64,000 bases of DNA from Levilactobacillus fuyuanensis (GTDB taxonomy: Bacteria; Bacillota; Bacilli; Lactobacillales; Lactobacillaceae): contig NZ_RHNZ01000002.1 in NCBI RefSeq assembly GCF_003946395.1, positions 1 through 64,000 on the forward strand, given 5' to 3'. Both the position numbers and the translations under genes were made by a program. Below the pieces are notes generated by a model. That model did no database searches. It saw nothing but the letters and a program-made list of their open reading frames with translations, and had not been told where the DNA came from. Positions 26,746 through 35,915 of this stretch are shown piece by piece; positions within the stretch are counted from its first letter, which is position 1, and each line of letters begins with the position of its first letter.

Positions 26746-27720
26746 TTAATCTTTTTTCTCTTCCGGTACATCTGTCGTTGGCCGGTAGAAACGGCGGCCA
26801 TCCATGGCAAAGACCCGTTCCGAGAATTCTCCCGGTTCCGTGTGGTCCACGACCGTATCCAGCATCATGATTGAAGCATCCAATTCATCCAATTGGTGGA
26901 GCACATCGGCTTCACGTAGGGCCGGACGCACAGGCGAACCGTATTCCAACAAACCGTGGTGACTCAAGATCATGTGCCGCAACAGTAAGACATCCTCGGC
27001 TTGTGGATCCAGCTTCAGGGGATCACAGGCTCGGACCAGTTCCCCATCGATCAGCACGATATGGCCTATTAGGTTACCGGCCAAGGTGTAGGTCGTCGAC
27101 TGCGGGCCTGACAGTTCAATGGTCTTACCCAAGTCATGTAGAATTGCACCGGCAAAGAGCAGTGGCGCATTTAAATCCGGATACTGTTTGACCACAGAAT
27201 GGGCCAATTTCAAAATTGAAATCGTATGAAAAGCCAGCCCACCCTTAAACGCATGGTGGTTGCTCTTAGCTGCAGGGAACGTGAAAAATTGATCCTGATA
27301 TTCGCCCAAGAGCTTGCGTACCAGCCGGTTCCAAGTTGGCTGGGTAATCTCAAAAATGGTCTGGTTGATGTAATCTTCCATGGCCGCCCGATCCATCGGT
27401 GCCTGTTCAATAAACATTTCTGGATCGGTAGGTTCTCCCGGCTTAGCTAAGCGCAGGTGGAAAATCTTAATCTGCGGATGGGTCTGGTAATTCTCCCGCT
27501 TCCCTTGTAGGTGCACGACCTGACCAGAGACATAGTTTTTAACATCCTCTTCGGAAGCGTCCCAGTACTTACCTGAAATCTCTCCAGAACGGTCTTCAAA
27601 AACTAAGGCAATGTACTGCTTGCCATTCTTCGCCACCCGGACGTCCGCCGACTTTAATAACACAAATAGGTCGACCGCCTCGTCCACTGCGTAGTCCATT
27701 AATTGTTTTGTTGCCGCCAT
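26746..27720 (-). CDS. yhaM: 3'-5' exoribonuclease YhaM
   Basis: 324 aa. An N-terminal OB-fold (about residues 15-95, VFEDRSGEISGKYWD) is followed by an HD domain with HAFKGGLAFHT and AGAILHDLGKT, the layout of YhaM/CBF1 exoribonucleases. Last gene of the yhaO-yhaN-yhaM operon, 11 nt after yhaN. It acts on RNA and single-stranded DNA in the cytoplasm. Confidence 0.94.
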   Translation of the reverse strand: MAATKQLMDYAVDEAVDLFVLLKSADVRVAKNGKQYIALVFEDRSGEISGKYWDASEEDVKNYVSGQVVHLQGKRENYQTHPQIKIFHLRLAKPGEPTDPEMFIEQAPMDRAAMEDYINQTIFEITQPTWNRLVRKLLGEYQDQFFTFPAAKSNHHAFKGGLAFHTISILKLAHSVVKQYPDLNAPLLFAGAILHDLGKTIELSGPQSTTYTLAGNLIGHIVLIDGELVRACDPLKLDPQAEDVLLLRHMILSHHGLLEYGSPVRPALREADVLHQLDELDASIMMLDTVVDHTEPGEFSERVFAMDGRRFYRPTTDVPEEKKD

Positions 27721-27731
27721 GTTAGCCCCTC

Positions 27732-30359
27732 CTAATCAGTTAATCGAATTAAGTTTTCTGTGGGTAATCTATCCGCAACCCCATCATCCGCGGTCAATAG
27801 AATCACTTGAATGTCGTCGCTGATGGCTGCTAACAGCTGATAAGCCGCCTGTCGTCGATCGGCATCAAAATTAACGAAGCCGTCATCGATGACTACCGGC
27901 ATGGCCACCCGCTGCGCCATGACTACGGCAAAGGCTAATTTCACGGCAAAGTCGAGTTGTTCGGCCGTCCCCCGTGACAGTTGCCCCACCGCACGCCAGT
28001 CGCCATCCGCACGTTTGACCCGGAGCGTGGTTGGTGTGAGTTCAATTTCAGTATACCGGTTTTCCGTTAATTTACCATAGAATTGGCTAGCCGTTTTGAC
28101 GATTTGGGGCAAACGGTCGCCGGATGCCGCAGCCAAAGTCGCCGCGATCCACTGACTCACTAACCGATCGACCAACCATTGTTGCGTGGTCGCCTGCATC
28201 TGTGCCGCTAGATTGGCTAATTTTTGGCGCAGACTAGCCTGCGTGCCGCTGGCGGTCAAATGGTCTAGCTGACCGGCAATCGTCGCGAGATGCTCCGTCA
28301 TGGCATCTAACTGCTGTTGTAAGTCTGTGACCTGCGTCGTCGCCGACTGCGCACGTTGGCCGAGATCCGCTTGACTGGCAACCCGCTGCAGCGCCGCCAA
28401 GTTACGTTCTCCCAGCTGTTGGGCCAAAGCTGCGCGCTGTTGCGTCCGATTCCCCTGCTCACGTACCTGCTGATACTGCTGATAAAAGGCATCCGTACTG
28501 CGTAAATTACGCGTCTGTAAGAAGGTTGTGACGGCGCGTTGGGCTTGATCTAATGCAATCTGGTCGCGTTTTAACCGCCCGGCCACCGCCGTGACATCGC
28601 TCTCCTGTGTCCGCAACCGCTGCTGCGTGCTCTGTAAGTCCTGCAATTCACGTGCCAACTCGGAAAAATTGGTGGTCGTTGCCACCGGCAGTGCCCGCTG
28701 AACGGCTGTCTGGAAGTCGGTGACCGTCTTTGCCACCGTTGCCAACTGCTCAGCGACATTTTCCAGCCGTTGCGTGAGTCGATCCCAGGTCACAATAGCA
28801 TCCTGAGCCGCATTCCACTGCTCCAGTGCCAAATCACTCAATCCGTGGGCATCCCCAATATCATCGAGTTGCTGGGTCAGGTGATCGATATCTCTACCAC
28901 CCTCCCGCAGTTGCGCCTGAACATCCCGGATGTCTTCCTCTAATGTCTGCATTTGCCGACTGGCTGGTGTGCTGCTATCCACGATGAAGACACCATAGTA
29001 GCCCACGGCCACGCCAAGCAGCGCACCCACTAGTTTAAACAGGGCACCGGGAAGAAACATCGCCCCGATCAGCACGATTAGCCCAGCTGACAGCCAGCCA
29101 ACCTGCTTGTCAGCCAGCGGATTTTTACGCTGTTGCCGAGTTGGTTGTTGCTGGCGATACTGTTCGTTAAGCTGATTAAGTTGTTGCTGAAGTCGTCGCC
29201 GCTTCTGGTTGGCCAACGACAGACTCGCCGTTAACTCCTGCACCTGTTGGGTGGTCGCCAGTGAAAACGCCCGCGGCATCTGGCCGTGCTTCGCGTACTG
29301 ATGCTCAATATTACCGGCCTGTTGCTGCAGGTCGGCCTGATCAGTCTGCAAGCGTTCGCGTTCCCGCGCGGCAATGGTCACGTCGGGTAACCGCGCAATC
29401 AGGGGATCAACCTGTGCCGTGACTAATAAGTATTGTTGAAAAAGCGGTGGCAATTGTGCTTGTTCTTGCAAACTCGCCAATTGCTCCTGATCTCCCTGGA
29501 GGGTGGTTGCCGTCGCATTTACCTGATTGGTCAACCGTTCCAAGGCCGTGGCATCGTTCTGCTGAAAGCCGCTGGCTACTGGTGTTGTCGTATCATCTAA
29601 ATCCAGCCACTGCTGATAGGTGGACCACAGCGATAATTGCTGGTCGTATTGGCTCGCCACCTGCCGTTGCACCGCTAACTGCCGCTGTAGCTCCGTTTGC
29701 TGAGAACGCTGTTGCTGCTGCGTCTGCAAAAGATCCCAATAAGTGGTGTAGCTGGCATTGGCTCGATTTAATTTCTCAGTTAAGTCTTGATATTCCTGAA
29801 GTTGCTGATTCAAACGCGGCTTGCGGCCCTGTGGCTTGTAGAGGTCATCCGCAGCATCATCCAATCGACGTGCCTGTGTCAGCCAAAAGTCGCTCCCAAC
29901 GGCGCCCACGTGACGCAGCCGATCAATCAGCTCCTGCTTAGATGCCGCAAACACGGTACCCAACCGGGGCTCATTGATGGCGTAGACGTTGCTGAAAAGC
30001 TGGGCGTCGACCGGCGCCAATAAGTGAGCCAAAGTGGTTGCTGGCAAAACCAAATCAAGCGTGATGTTGCGTAGGGTCACTTTGCCTCCGCGTGGCCCAT
30101 CCACACGAGTGACCAGGTAGTCCGTCCCATCCTGTGTAAAGGCAATCTCGCCGCCGAAGCGACTGCCATCGAGGGGTTCATAGCGGAGCTCCGGGTGCTT
30201 CTTCGTTGGAAAACCAAAGAGAATGGCGCTGATAAATTGCGTCAACGTGGACTTACCCGCCTCGTTTGGTCCTAGTAGGACATTTAAGCCTGCATTCAGT
30301 GGAAAGGTCCGATCGTGAAATTTACCAAAACCGTAAATCGTCAACTGGTTAAGCTCCAT
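27732..30359 (-). CDS. yhaN: YhaN-like SMC/Rad50-type ATPase
   Basis: 875 aa. Walker A (GPNEAGKST) lies near residue 30, the ABC-type signature LSRGTAEQ and the Walker B-like VVIDDGFVNFD are near the C-terminus, and two long Gln-rich coiled-coil arms lie between. Unusually for SMC-like proteins, two hydrophobic segments interrupt the coiled coil (about residues 420-460), as in Bacillus YhaN. It probably works with the nuclease YhaO as an SbcCD-like complex in DNA repair. Its start overlaps the yhaO stop by 11 nt. Confidence 0.9.
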   Translation of the reverse strand: MELNQLTIYGFGKFHDRTFPLNAGLNVLLGPNEAGKSTLTQFISAILFGFPTKKHPELRYEPLDGSRFGGEIAFTQDGTDYLVTRVDGPRGGKVTLRNITLDLVLPATTLAHLLAPVDAQLFSNVYAINEPRLGTVFAASKQELIDRLRHVGAVGSDFWLTQARRLDDAADDLYKPQGRKPRLNQQLQEYQDLTEKLNRANASYTTYWDLLQTQQQQRSQQTELQRQLAVQRQVASQYDQQLSLWSTYQQWLDLDDTTTPVASGFQQNDATALERLTNQVNATATTLQGDQEQLASLQEQAQLPPLFQQYLLVTAQVDPLIARLPDVTIAARERERLQTDQADLQQQAGNIEHQYAKHGQMPRAFSLATTQQVQELTASLSLANQKRRRLQQQLNQLNEQYRQQQPTRQQRKNPLADKQVGWLSAGLIVLIGAMFLPGALFKLVGALLGVAVGYYGVFIVDSSTPASRQMQTLEEDIRDVQAQLREGGRDIDHLTQQLDDIGDAHGLSDLALEQWNAAQDAIVTWDRLTQRLENVAEQLATVAKTVTDFQTAVQRALPVATTTNFSELARELQDLQSTQQRLRTQESDVTAVAGRLKRDQIALDQAQRAVTTFLQTRNLRSTDAFYQQYQQVREQGNRTQQRAALAQQLGERNLAALQRVASQADLGQRAQSATTQVTDLQQQLDAMTEHLATIAGQLDHLTASGTQASLRQKLANLAAQMQATTQQWLVDRLVSQWIAATLAAASGDRLPQIVKTASQFYGKLTENRYTEIELTPTTLRVKRADGDWRAVGQLSRGTAEQLDFAVKLAFAVVMAQRVAMPVVIDDGFVNFDADRRQAAYQLLAAISDDIQVILLTADDGVADRLPTENLIRLTD

Positions 30360-31563
30360 GGTTCTCCTCCTCTCCCATTAACTCGGCTAACTGCCGACGC
30401 GCGGCGGCTTCCACTTCCGTTGCTGTCTCTGGCTGGGCAAACCACGCCGCCAGCGTCTGATCCTGATTAAGCTTGCCAAAAAGTTGCTGTAAGTTCTCCG
30501 GTGTAAAGACCCCGCTCGCTCCCTGTTCCCAGTAGTGCTGGTCCAATTGTGGGGCAACCATCTTGGCCGCCTGGGTGGCTGTATTAACCGCAATCACATA
30601 GCGTTGGGACGCTCGCATAGTGCGTTGTTGCGTCCGCTGCCAGAGCGCTAACCAATCCCCGCTTTGCAGCTGGGCGGCATCCTCACCAGTCAGTGGCTGT
30701 GCCAATTGCACGGTGAAGGCCGTGAGCGTCGTGCGGTCCGCGGGATGCGCCGTTAACCAATCTACCAGCTGCTGACTCACGGTCTGGAGAGACTCGCCAC
30801 CGGACAGCGTGACTGTCTCCCAGTTGATCGCCGACGTTTCAAAGAATTCAGGCACGAGATGGCCGTTCTGACTGGTCACCAGGTAGGCGCCCTTCGTGCC
30901 GGTCTCGGTAATGGCCCGCCCCTGCGTATTTCCTGCGTACAGAATTGGCGGTTGGTCGTTTAGCGACTGCCGATGGTGAATGTGACCCAGCGCCCAGTAA
31001 TCGTAGTGTTTCGCCAATAACTCATCTACCGTAAAGGGCGCGTAGTGGTCGCCACTACCGGTACTGACGGCACCGTGTAGCATGCCGATGTGCCAGTCGG
31101 TTGCCGCATGCGTGGGAAACTGAACCGCTTGATCATCCGGTACCCAGCGTTGCGGGTAGCTGAAACCACTGATGGCCACCGTCTCTCCAGACGTTAACGT
31201 CAGCGTCTGCGTCCCGACCTCTGGGCCGAATACAGTCACGTTGGCGGGATACGCCACGGTCTGATGTTGGTCTGCGAGGTAATCGTGATTCCCAAAGCTG
31301 ATCAGCGCCGGAATTTTAGCGTCGTTGAGTCGGTTAAACTGCTCGAACAAGTAGGCCTGCGCCGCCACACTCTGTTCCGCGCGATCAAAGAGATCACCGG
31401 CGAGTAGGACAAAGTCCACGTGTTCGGCAATCGCTTTATCAAAAACCTTGGTTGCTGCGGTAAAAGTTGACTTGCGCACCTGGGCCAACAAAGTGTTGGG
31501 CAAATACTGCAGCCCCAAAAACGGGCTATCTAAATGTAAATCAGCCGCATGAATGAATTTCAT
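30349..31563 (-). CDS. yhaO: YhaO-like SbcD/Mre11-type DNA exonuclease
   Basis: 404 aa. Calcineurin-like phosphoesterase motifs appear in order: DLHLDSPF, GDLFDR, SFGNHDYL and LGHIHHRQ. The C-terminal third has no motif I recognise. It partners with YhaN. First gene of the operon; upstream lies structured repeat copy B, within 35 nt of the start codon. Confidence 0.93.
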   Translation of the reverse strand: MKFIHAADLHLDSPFLGLQYLPNTLLAQVRKSTFTAATKVFDKAIAEHVDFVLLAGDLFDRAEQSVAAQAYLFEQFNRLNDAKIPALISFGNHDYLADQHQTVAYPANVTVFGPEVGTQTLTLTSGETVAISGFSYPQRWVPDDQAVQFPTHAATDWHIGMLHGAVSTGSGDHYAPFTVDELLAKHYDYWALGHIHHRQSLNDQPPILYAGNTQGRAITETGTKGAYLVTSQNGHLVPEFFETSAINWETVTLSGGESLQTVSQQLVDWLTAHPADRTTLTAFTVQLAQPLTGEDAAQLQSGDWLALWQRTQQRTMRASQRYVIAVNTATQAAKMVAPQLDQHYWEQGASGVFTPENLQQLFGKLNQDQTLAAWFAQPETATEVEAAARRQLAELMGEEENHGA

Positions 31564-31593
31564 GGTTCGGGCCTGCCTTTCTTAATTTTCTCT

Positions 31594-31820
31594 TGGTTTA
31601 ACATTGTCGCCTGCGGTTGCCAGGAATTCTACCTGCTGTGGGGACCGGTGAAAGCTTGAGGAACGATCTTTCACCTCGGTTTGAAACCTCACCAAGACCA
31701 GGTGAGCTTCCAAACACGTCCCATGCTGTAACCCCGGGAAGGACCAAACGCCCGGGCTAACAGCACCGACACAGCCGGCTCCATTCCTGGCCTCCTCCGG
31801 CTACACTAGATGTTAAACCA
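31594..31820 (+). repeat. Structured intergenic repeat, copy B
   Basis: The best-preserved copy. Outer arms TGGTTTAACAT (31594-31604) and ATGTTAAACCA (31810-31820) are perfect, and an inner stem pairs GCCAGGAAT with ATTCCTGGC. The internal hairpins are GGTGAAAG/CTTTCACC, GTTTGAAACCTCACC/GGTGAGCTTCCAAAC, and TGCTGT...CCCGGG/CCCGGG...ACAGCA. Compared with copies A and C, the second stem tip changes on both sides (CTCGC/GCGAG to CTCACC/GGTGAG). The remaining 130 bp to the next terminator show no gene. Confidence 0.88.
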
Positions 31821-31952
31821 GCGCAACCTTCTTTTTCCCACTCTGATTCCCAGACGAGGGATACTACTCACAACCTATACAATACTATCTATATTCATAC
31901 AAACAACATTGATTCCAAGCCTTCACTAAATTCTCTCCAAATCAATACCAGT

Positions 31953-32002
31953 TAAAAAAAACGTCGGCGCCGACCTTCCCAACGGAATGGTTGCGCCGAC
32001 GA
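31953..32002 (-). terminator. Terminator of the YlbF-family gene
   Basis: CGTCGGCGC pairs with GCGCCGACG, followed on the minus strand by a run of eight T. Confidence 0.9.
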
Positions 32003-32012
32003 TTCTTTTCGC

Positions 32013-32354
32013 CTAGCCCTTGTAGATAGCTTGAATGGGTTCGGTAATCATCTTGTTTAAATCAGTCAACAGGTCGTTAACGCCCCGTTCCTTATCCATC
32101 AAGGCCTTGATGGCATCCTTTTCGGAAACGCGACCGGCAACTTCTTGGACGTGCTTCATGTCTTCGTCCGTAGGTTGTTGACCCGTCATTTGTTTTTGTT
32201 GTAAGTCCATTTGAATTTGTTCAAATTCTTTAAACAACTTGTACGTTTCATCGTCAGCCTTCATCGTGTCGAAAGCTGCTTGAAGATCCTTGAATTCTTG
32301 TGTTTCTTGCAAGGTTTGGGCCACTTGTTCGCCCAGTGCGTGCATGTCTGCCAT
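32013..32354 (-). CDS. YlbF/YheA-family protein
   Basis: 113 aa behind AAGGAGGAACACTA. It is almost wholly helical and charged, with the family pattern of an N-terminal AxxLxxALxxxxEFxxLQxA-like helix and a central DDETYKLFKEFEQIQ. It resembles UPF0342 (YheA) and the YlbF/YmcA proteins that act with RNase Y in Bacillus. Precise role in this organism unknown. Confidence 0.85.
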   Translation of the reverse strand: MADMHALGEQVAQTLQETQEFKDLQAAFDTMKADDETYKLFKEFEQIQMDLQQKQMTGQQPTDEDMKHVQEVAGRVSEKDAIKALMDKERGVNDLLTDLNKMITEPIQAIYKG

Positions 32355-32443
32355 TAGTGTTCCTCCTTGTTGGGCATCCGCCCGGATAAGTTAATCACCA
32401 ACTATTGTACCATGGTTTCTCACGCAACCCTAGCGAGAATCAG

Positions 32444-34543
32444 CTATTCCACGTAGGATTTCGCCTTTTCCCACCAAGATTTAACCGTGTCGGCAGCGTT
32501 GTTAAATGACTTACCCGCATTGTCGATGCCATTCTGGACCTGATCCCAGATATCACTGGATGAAGAGGTCGTGCCAGAACTTTCAGCCTTGGCCAACGTC
32601 GATGCATCCTTGGTGGTAAACGAAGTCCCCTTGGTGTTGGGTAGAATCCCTTGCATTTCTGCTTGGAACAGTGGGCCTTCACCGGTACCACTAACGTTCT
32701 CCAAGTGATGCTTACTGCTGGTACTGTCAAACCCTTCCCAGGTTGTGACGACCACATCAGGGGTATAGCCGACAATCCATTTGTCACGGGTTGCATCGGC
32801 ATCCCCATCGGCCTCGGTACTCCCGGTCTTCCCGGCAATCGTGTACCCGTAAGGCTTGGCGCTAGTTCCAGTCCCGTAGTTAAAGACGCCCATCATCATA
32901 CTGGTCATCTGCTTAGCGGTCTTCTCCGACATCACCTTGGTGCTCTTCGCCTTACTGTCATCCGTGCTGACGACCACGTTCCCCGAGGCATCCACAATCT
33001 TACGGATGTAATGGGCTGAAGTCATGGTCCCGTTATTGGCAAATGACGTGTAGGCCTGAGCCAGCTGTTGCGGTGATACCCCGGTCTTCAAACCACCCAG
33101 CGCTAACGCCAGGTTCTTATCGGACTTCGTGACGGGTAAGCCAAACTTCTTCACGGATTCGTAACCCTTGTCCACACCGATCTTATTCAGCAACCACACG
33201 GCGGGTGCGTTGGCACTCTGCGCTAGGGCCTGGTACATCGGCATCTTACCGGTATACTGGTTGCCATAGTTTTCTGGCGTGTACTTGTTCGAGCCATATG
33301 ATTTCTTCTTGTTGGTCAGTTCAGAATCGTAGTAGTACCCATTCTCCAAGGCTGGCGTGTAAACGGCCAGTGGCTTGATGGTCGATCCCGGTTGTCGCTG
33401 CATCTGCGTCGCTCGGTTGTAGCCCCGGAAGACGTGTTTACCCCGACCGCCGACGACCGCTTCAACGCCACCGGTATCCGGATCAATGGCAATGCTGGCT
33501 GCTTGAACCTTGGTGCCATCAGCCGCGTTGGCTGGGAAGTAACTAGTATTCTTAAACAGCGTCTGCATTTGTTTCTGGTTGGATTGATCCAGAGTCGTAT
33601 AGATCTTGTAACCCTTGTTCATGATCTCCGATTCGGTCAGGCCATACTTGCTGACAGCCTCATTGATTACGGCATCGAAGAAGTACGGGTACTTATAGGA
33701 ATTCTTATACGCATAACTGTCATTGGTGGTGAGTGCCGTAGCCTGATACTGCTTGGCTTGAGCCGAGGTAATCGCCCCAGTCTCCGCCATTAACCCCAAC
33801 ACGACATTCCGCCGGGCGCGTGAGGCCTGGGGATGGTCGATGGGATTGTAAGCACTCGGTGAAGTCAACATTCCCGCTAAGACGGCCGATTCGGGCACCG
33901 TCAGTTGTTCGGCCGAGGTTCCAAAGTACCGTTCGGCCGCATCCTGAACCCCCCAGACCCCGTTACCGAAGTAGGCATTGTTCAGATACATCGAGAGGAT
34001 ATCTTTCTTGGTATAAACATTTTCGATTTCAATCGACAAAAAGAGTTCCTTGAACTTTCGCGTAAAGGTCTGCTCCTGTGTCAGGTAGGCATTCTTCGCC
34101 AACTGCTGCGTCAGCGTACTCCCCCCACCACTAATGTAGTTGTGCCGGAGCACCTTGTTCTTGGCATACAGAAAGAAGGCCCGCGCATATCCCTTGAAAG
34201 AAAATCCATACTCATGATAAAAGTTGCGATCTTCCGTGGAGATCACGGCGCTCTGAACGCTCGGTGAAATACTCTTTAATGGGACGTAGGTACCCTTCTG
34301 GGAATACAACGTCCCGGCTTTTTGATTACTGCGGTCATAGATCTGCGTTGGATTTTCCAGCGCAGCCTTCAGGTCGCCGACGTTGGCCGTCTTGGCCATG
34401 AACGTCAGGTAGCCACTTAACACCAAGAACCCACTCAGCACAATGACGATCAACCACCGCGTTAACTGAAATCGGTGCCAGACGTACTTGAAGCGAGCCT
34501 TGAAGCCTGACCAAAAGTTCTGATTAGGTTGTTGGTTATTCAT
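32444..34543 (-). CDS. Class A penicillin-binding protein (PBP1A)
   Basis: 699 aa. A short cytoplasmic tail and a membrane anchor (about residues 29-48) precede the GT51 glycosyltransferase domain with the catalytic STEDRNFYHEYG (Glu104) and GGSTLTQQLAKN. The transpeptidase domain has SxxK in PGSTIKP, SxN in AQSANAP and KTG in AGKTGST. The Ser/Thr-rich tail ends in a helical segment. It polymerises and cross-links peptidoglycan on the outer membrane face. No clear terminator follows it. Confidence 0.95.
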   Translation of the reverse strand: MNNQQPNQNFWSGFKARFKYVWHRFQLTRWLIVIVLSGFLVLSGYLTFMAKTANVGDLKAALENPTQIYDRSNQKAGTLYSQKGTYVPLKSISPSVQSAVISTEDRNFYHEYGFSFKGYARAFFLYAKNKVLRHNYISGGGSTLTQQLAKNAYLTQEQTFTRKFKELFLSIEIENVYTKKDILSMYLNNAYFGNGVWGVQDAAERYFGTSAEQLTVPESAVLAGMLTSPSAYNPIDHPQASRARRNVVLGLMAETGAITSAQAKQYQATALTTNDSYAYKNSYKYPYFFDAVINEAVSKYGLTESEIMNKGYKIYTTLDQSNQKQMQTLFKNTSYFPANAADGTKVQAASIAIDPDTGGVEAVVGGRGKHVFRGYNRATQMQRQPGSTIKPLAVYTPALENGYYYDSELTNKKKSYGSNKYTPENYGNQYTGKMPMYQALAQSANAPAVWLLNKIGVDKGYESVKKFGLPVTKSDKNLALALGGLKTGVSPQQLAQAYTSFANNGTMTSAHYIRKIVDASGNVVVSTDDSKAKSTKVMSEKTAKQMTSMMMGVFNYGTGTSAKPYGYTIAGKTGSTEADGDADATRDKWIVGYTPDVVVTTWEGFDSTSSKHHLENVSGTGEGPLFQAEMQGILPNTKGTSFTTKDASTLAKAESSGTTSSSSDIWDQVQNGIDNAGKSFNNAADTVKSWWEKAKSYVE

Positions 34544-34863
34544 AAATAGCCTCTTCTTATCTCAATTAGAATTGAACACTCAGGCTAGGCTGACCTATCC
34601 GGACTACTAGTCGCAAACAATCGGCACTGGCTTGCGCATTCATTAGCTAGTCGCGTCATCTCTCAACTGACGCGCCCCTGCGGCTCTGATTTTAAATAAA
34701 CTCGCCACGTGTAATATCACTATTTTAGCATAGTCCATCGACCCGCCCGGCGTTTCCCAAAAACTTTACGAACCTTTAAAATAGCTTAACTCTGGGTTGA
34801 CGCGGCACTTCCGTTGGCGCTCCGCGAATCTTAACGGTGCCAACACTTAAGTTTACCGAATCG
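34544..34863. other. Intergenic region upstream of PBP1A
   Basis: About 320 bp between PBP1A and the argR terminator. I see no gene, repeat copy or strong promoter; it should hold the PBP1A promoter. Confidence 0.4.
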
Positions 34864-34903
34864 GCAAAAAGGCGTAAAGCGAACGGCTATTCGCTTTACG
34901 CCC
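34864..34903 (-). terminator. argR terminator
   Basis: GGCGTAAAGCGAA and TTCGCTTTACGCC form a perfect 13-bp hairpin, followed by TTTTTGCC on the minus strand. Confidence 0.93.
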
Positions 34904-34921
34904 TCTCAAATTATGGTAAGT

Positions 34922-35389
34922 TTAATGGACGATGTCCGGGTTCATTTCGTCCGCGATCATGTCATGGAGCTTGACCGCTACCTCGGCACTAGGACTGATA
35001 ATGAAAATGGTATCATGTCCGGCCAAAGTTCCGGCAACCTCTGGCAAGTTCAAGTCATCAAAGATTGCTGCTAAGAGGTTCCCGTTGCTCGGGAGCGTTT
35101 TCAAAATATTGACGAATTCAACCCGAGTCAGGCCCGTAACGACCTCGTTGATGGTCTCCCGTAGCCGCTCTTCCTCACTACGATTACCGGCCTTGAAGAT
35201 TGTGTAGCGCAGGTGGCCGTGACCATCCTGGGCCTTAACAATCTGCATTTCCCGAATATCCCGCGAGATGGTGGCCTGCGTAGCTTGAATGCCAACCTCC
35301 TCGAGGTGTTCCATTAACTCTTCCTGCGTACCGATCGGATATTGATTGATCAGCTGCTCGATACGTGATTGACGCATACTTTTCTTCAT
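34922..35389 (-). CDS. argR: Arginine repressor ArgR
   Basis: 155 aa from the ATG at 35389 (MKKSMRQ), with AAGGGTGG upstream; the longer frame lacks a site. The N-terminal winged helix contains TQEELMEHLEEVGIQATQATISRDIREM, and the C-terminal oligomerisation/arginine-binding domain contains GTLAGHDTIFI. It controls arginine genes and lies 530 bp downstream of argS, a common pairing in lactobacilli. Confidence 0.94.
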   Translation of the reverse strand: MKKSMRQSRIEQLINQYPIGTQEELMEHLEEVGIQATQATISRDIREMQIVKAQDGHGHLRYTIFKAGNRSEEERLRETINEVVTGLTRVEFVNILKTLPSNGNLLAAIFDDLNLPEVAGTLAGHDTIFIISPSAEVAVKLHDMIADEMNPDIVH

Positions 35390-35500
35390 TGCGACCACCC
35401 TTCCCGCATAAAATTGCATTAAGTATAACAAAGGATGCGCAATTTAGCCACACGTCTCTGCATATTTATAAAGCAAGTGTACCAAATATTCGTTTTCAAC

Positions 35501-35536
35501 GCAAAAAGAAGCTTCCTCAGGAACGGGAAACTTCTT
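35501..35536 (-). terminator. Hairpin-T terminator upstream of argR
   Basis: On the minus strand AAGAAGTTTCC pairs with GGAAGCTTCTT (one G-U pair) followed by TTTTTG. It lies 110 nt before the argR start with no minus-strand gene between it and the argS terminator, so its transcript is unidentified; an attenuator or a repeat-D transcript are options. Confidence 0.65.
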
Positions 35537-35544
35537 AACGAACT

Positions 35545-35688
35545 GTTGTGGCTAAGTGTTGTCGCCTGCGGTGATCATAGATTCTGCTACTGTGGGGACC
35601 GCCTACAGCCAAAGTGCGCGCTTACGTCGCACAGTCACTGCGGTGTCATCCCTGGCCTCCTCCAGCTTTACTAACGTTTAAGCACGAC
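35545..35688 (+). repeat. Structured intergenic repeat, copy D (short form)
   Basis: Outer arms GTTGTGGCTAAGTGTT and AACGTTTAAGCACGAC pair imperfectly with several G-U pairs. Conserved blocks TGTCGCCTGCGG, CTGTGGGGACCG and CCTGGCCTCCTCCAGC are kept, but the two central hairpins of copies A-C are replaced by a nested ACCGC/GCGGT and GTGCG/CGCAC stem. It lies between two minus-strand terminators. The 150 bp to the argS terminator hold nothing else I recognise. Confidence 0.78.
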
Positions 35689-35840
35689 GTTAGTTAATCA
35701 TCCAGCCATCAATTTCAGCCAAAACAGCATTTAATAAGGACGCTGGTTATACCGTCAGTAGCTATGTACCTGCTCTAACTATCTTGATGTGTTGCACCTA
35801 AATCAATCTCATGGACGTTAGCTTCCTGCGCCATGCCATA

Positions 35841-35890
35841 GATAAAAAACGGTCACCCACTAAGCTTATGCCGAGTTGATGACCGTTTCT
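35841..35890 (-). terminator. argS terminator
   Basis: AAACGGTCA and TGACCGTTT pair around an imperfect upper stem, followed by TTTTTT on the minus strand. Confidence 0.85.
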
Positions 35891-35915
35891 TCTAACCTTT
35901 AAATTTAATTTGAGC

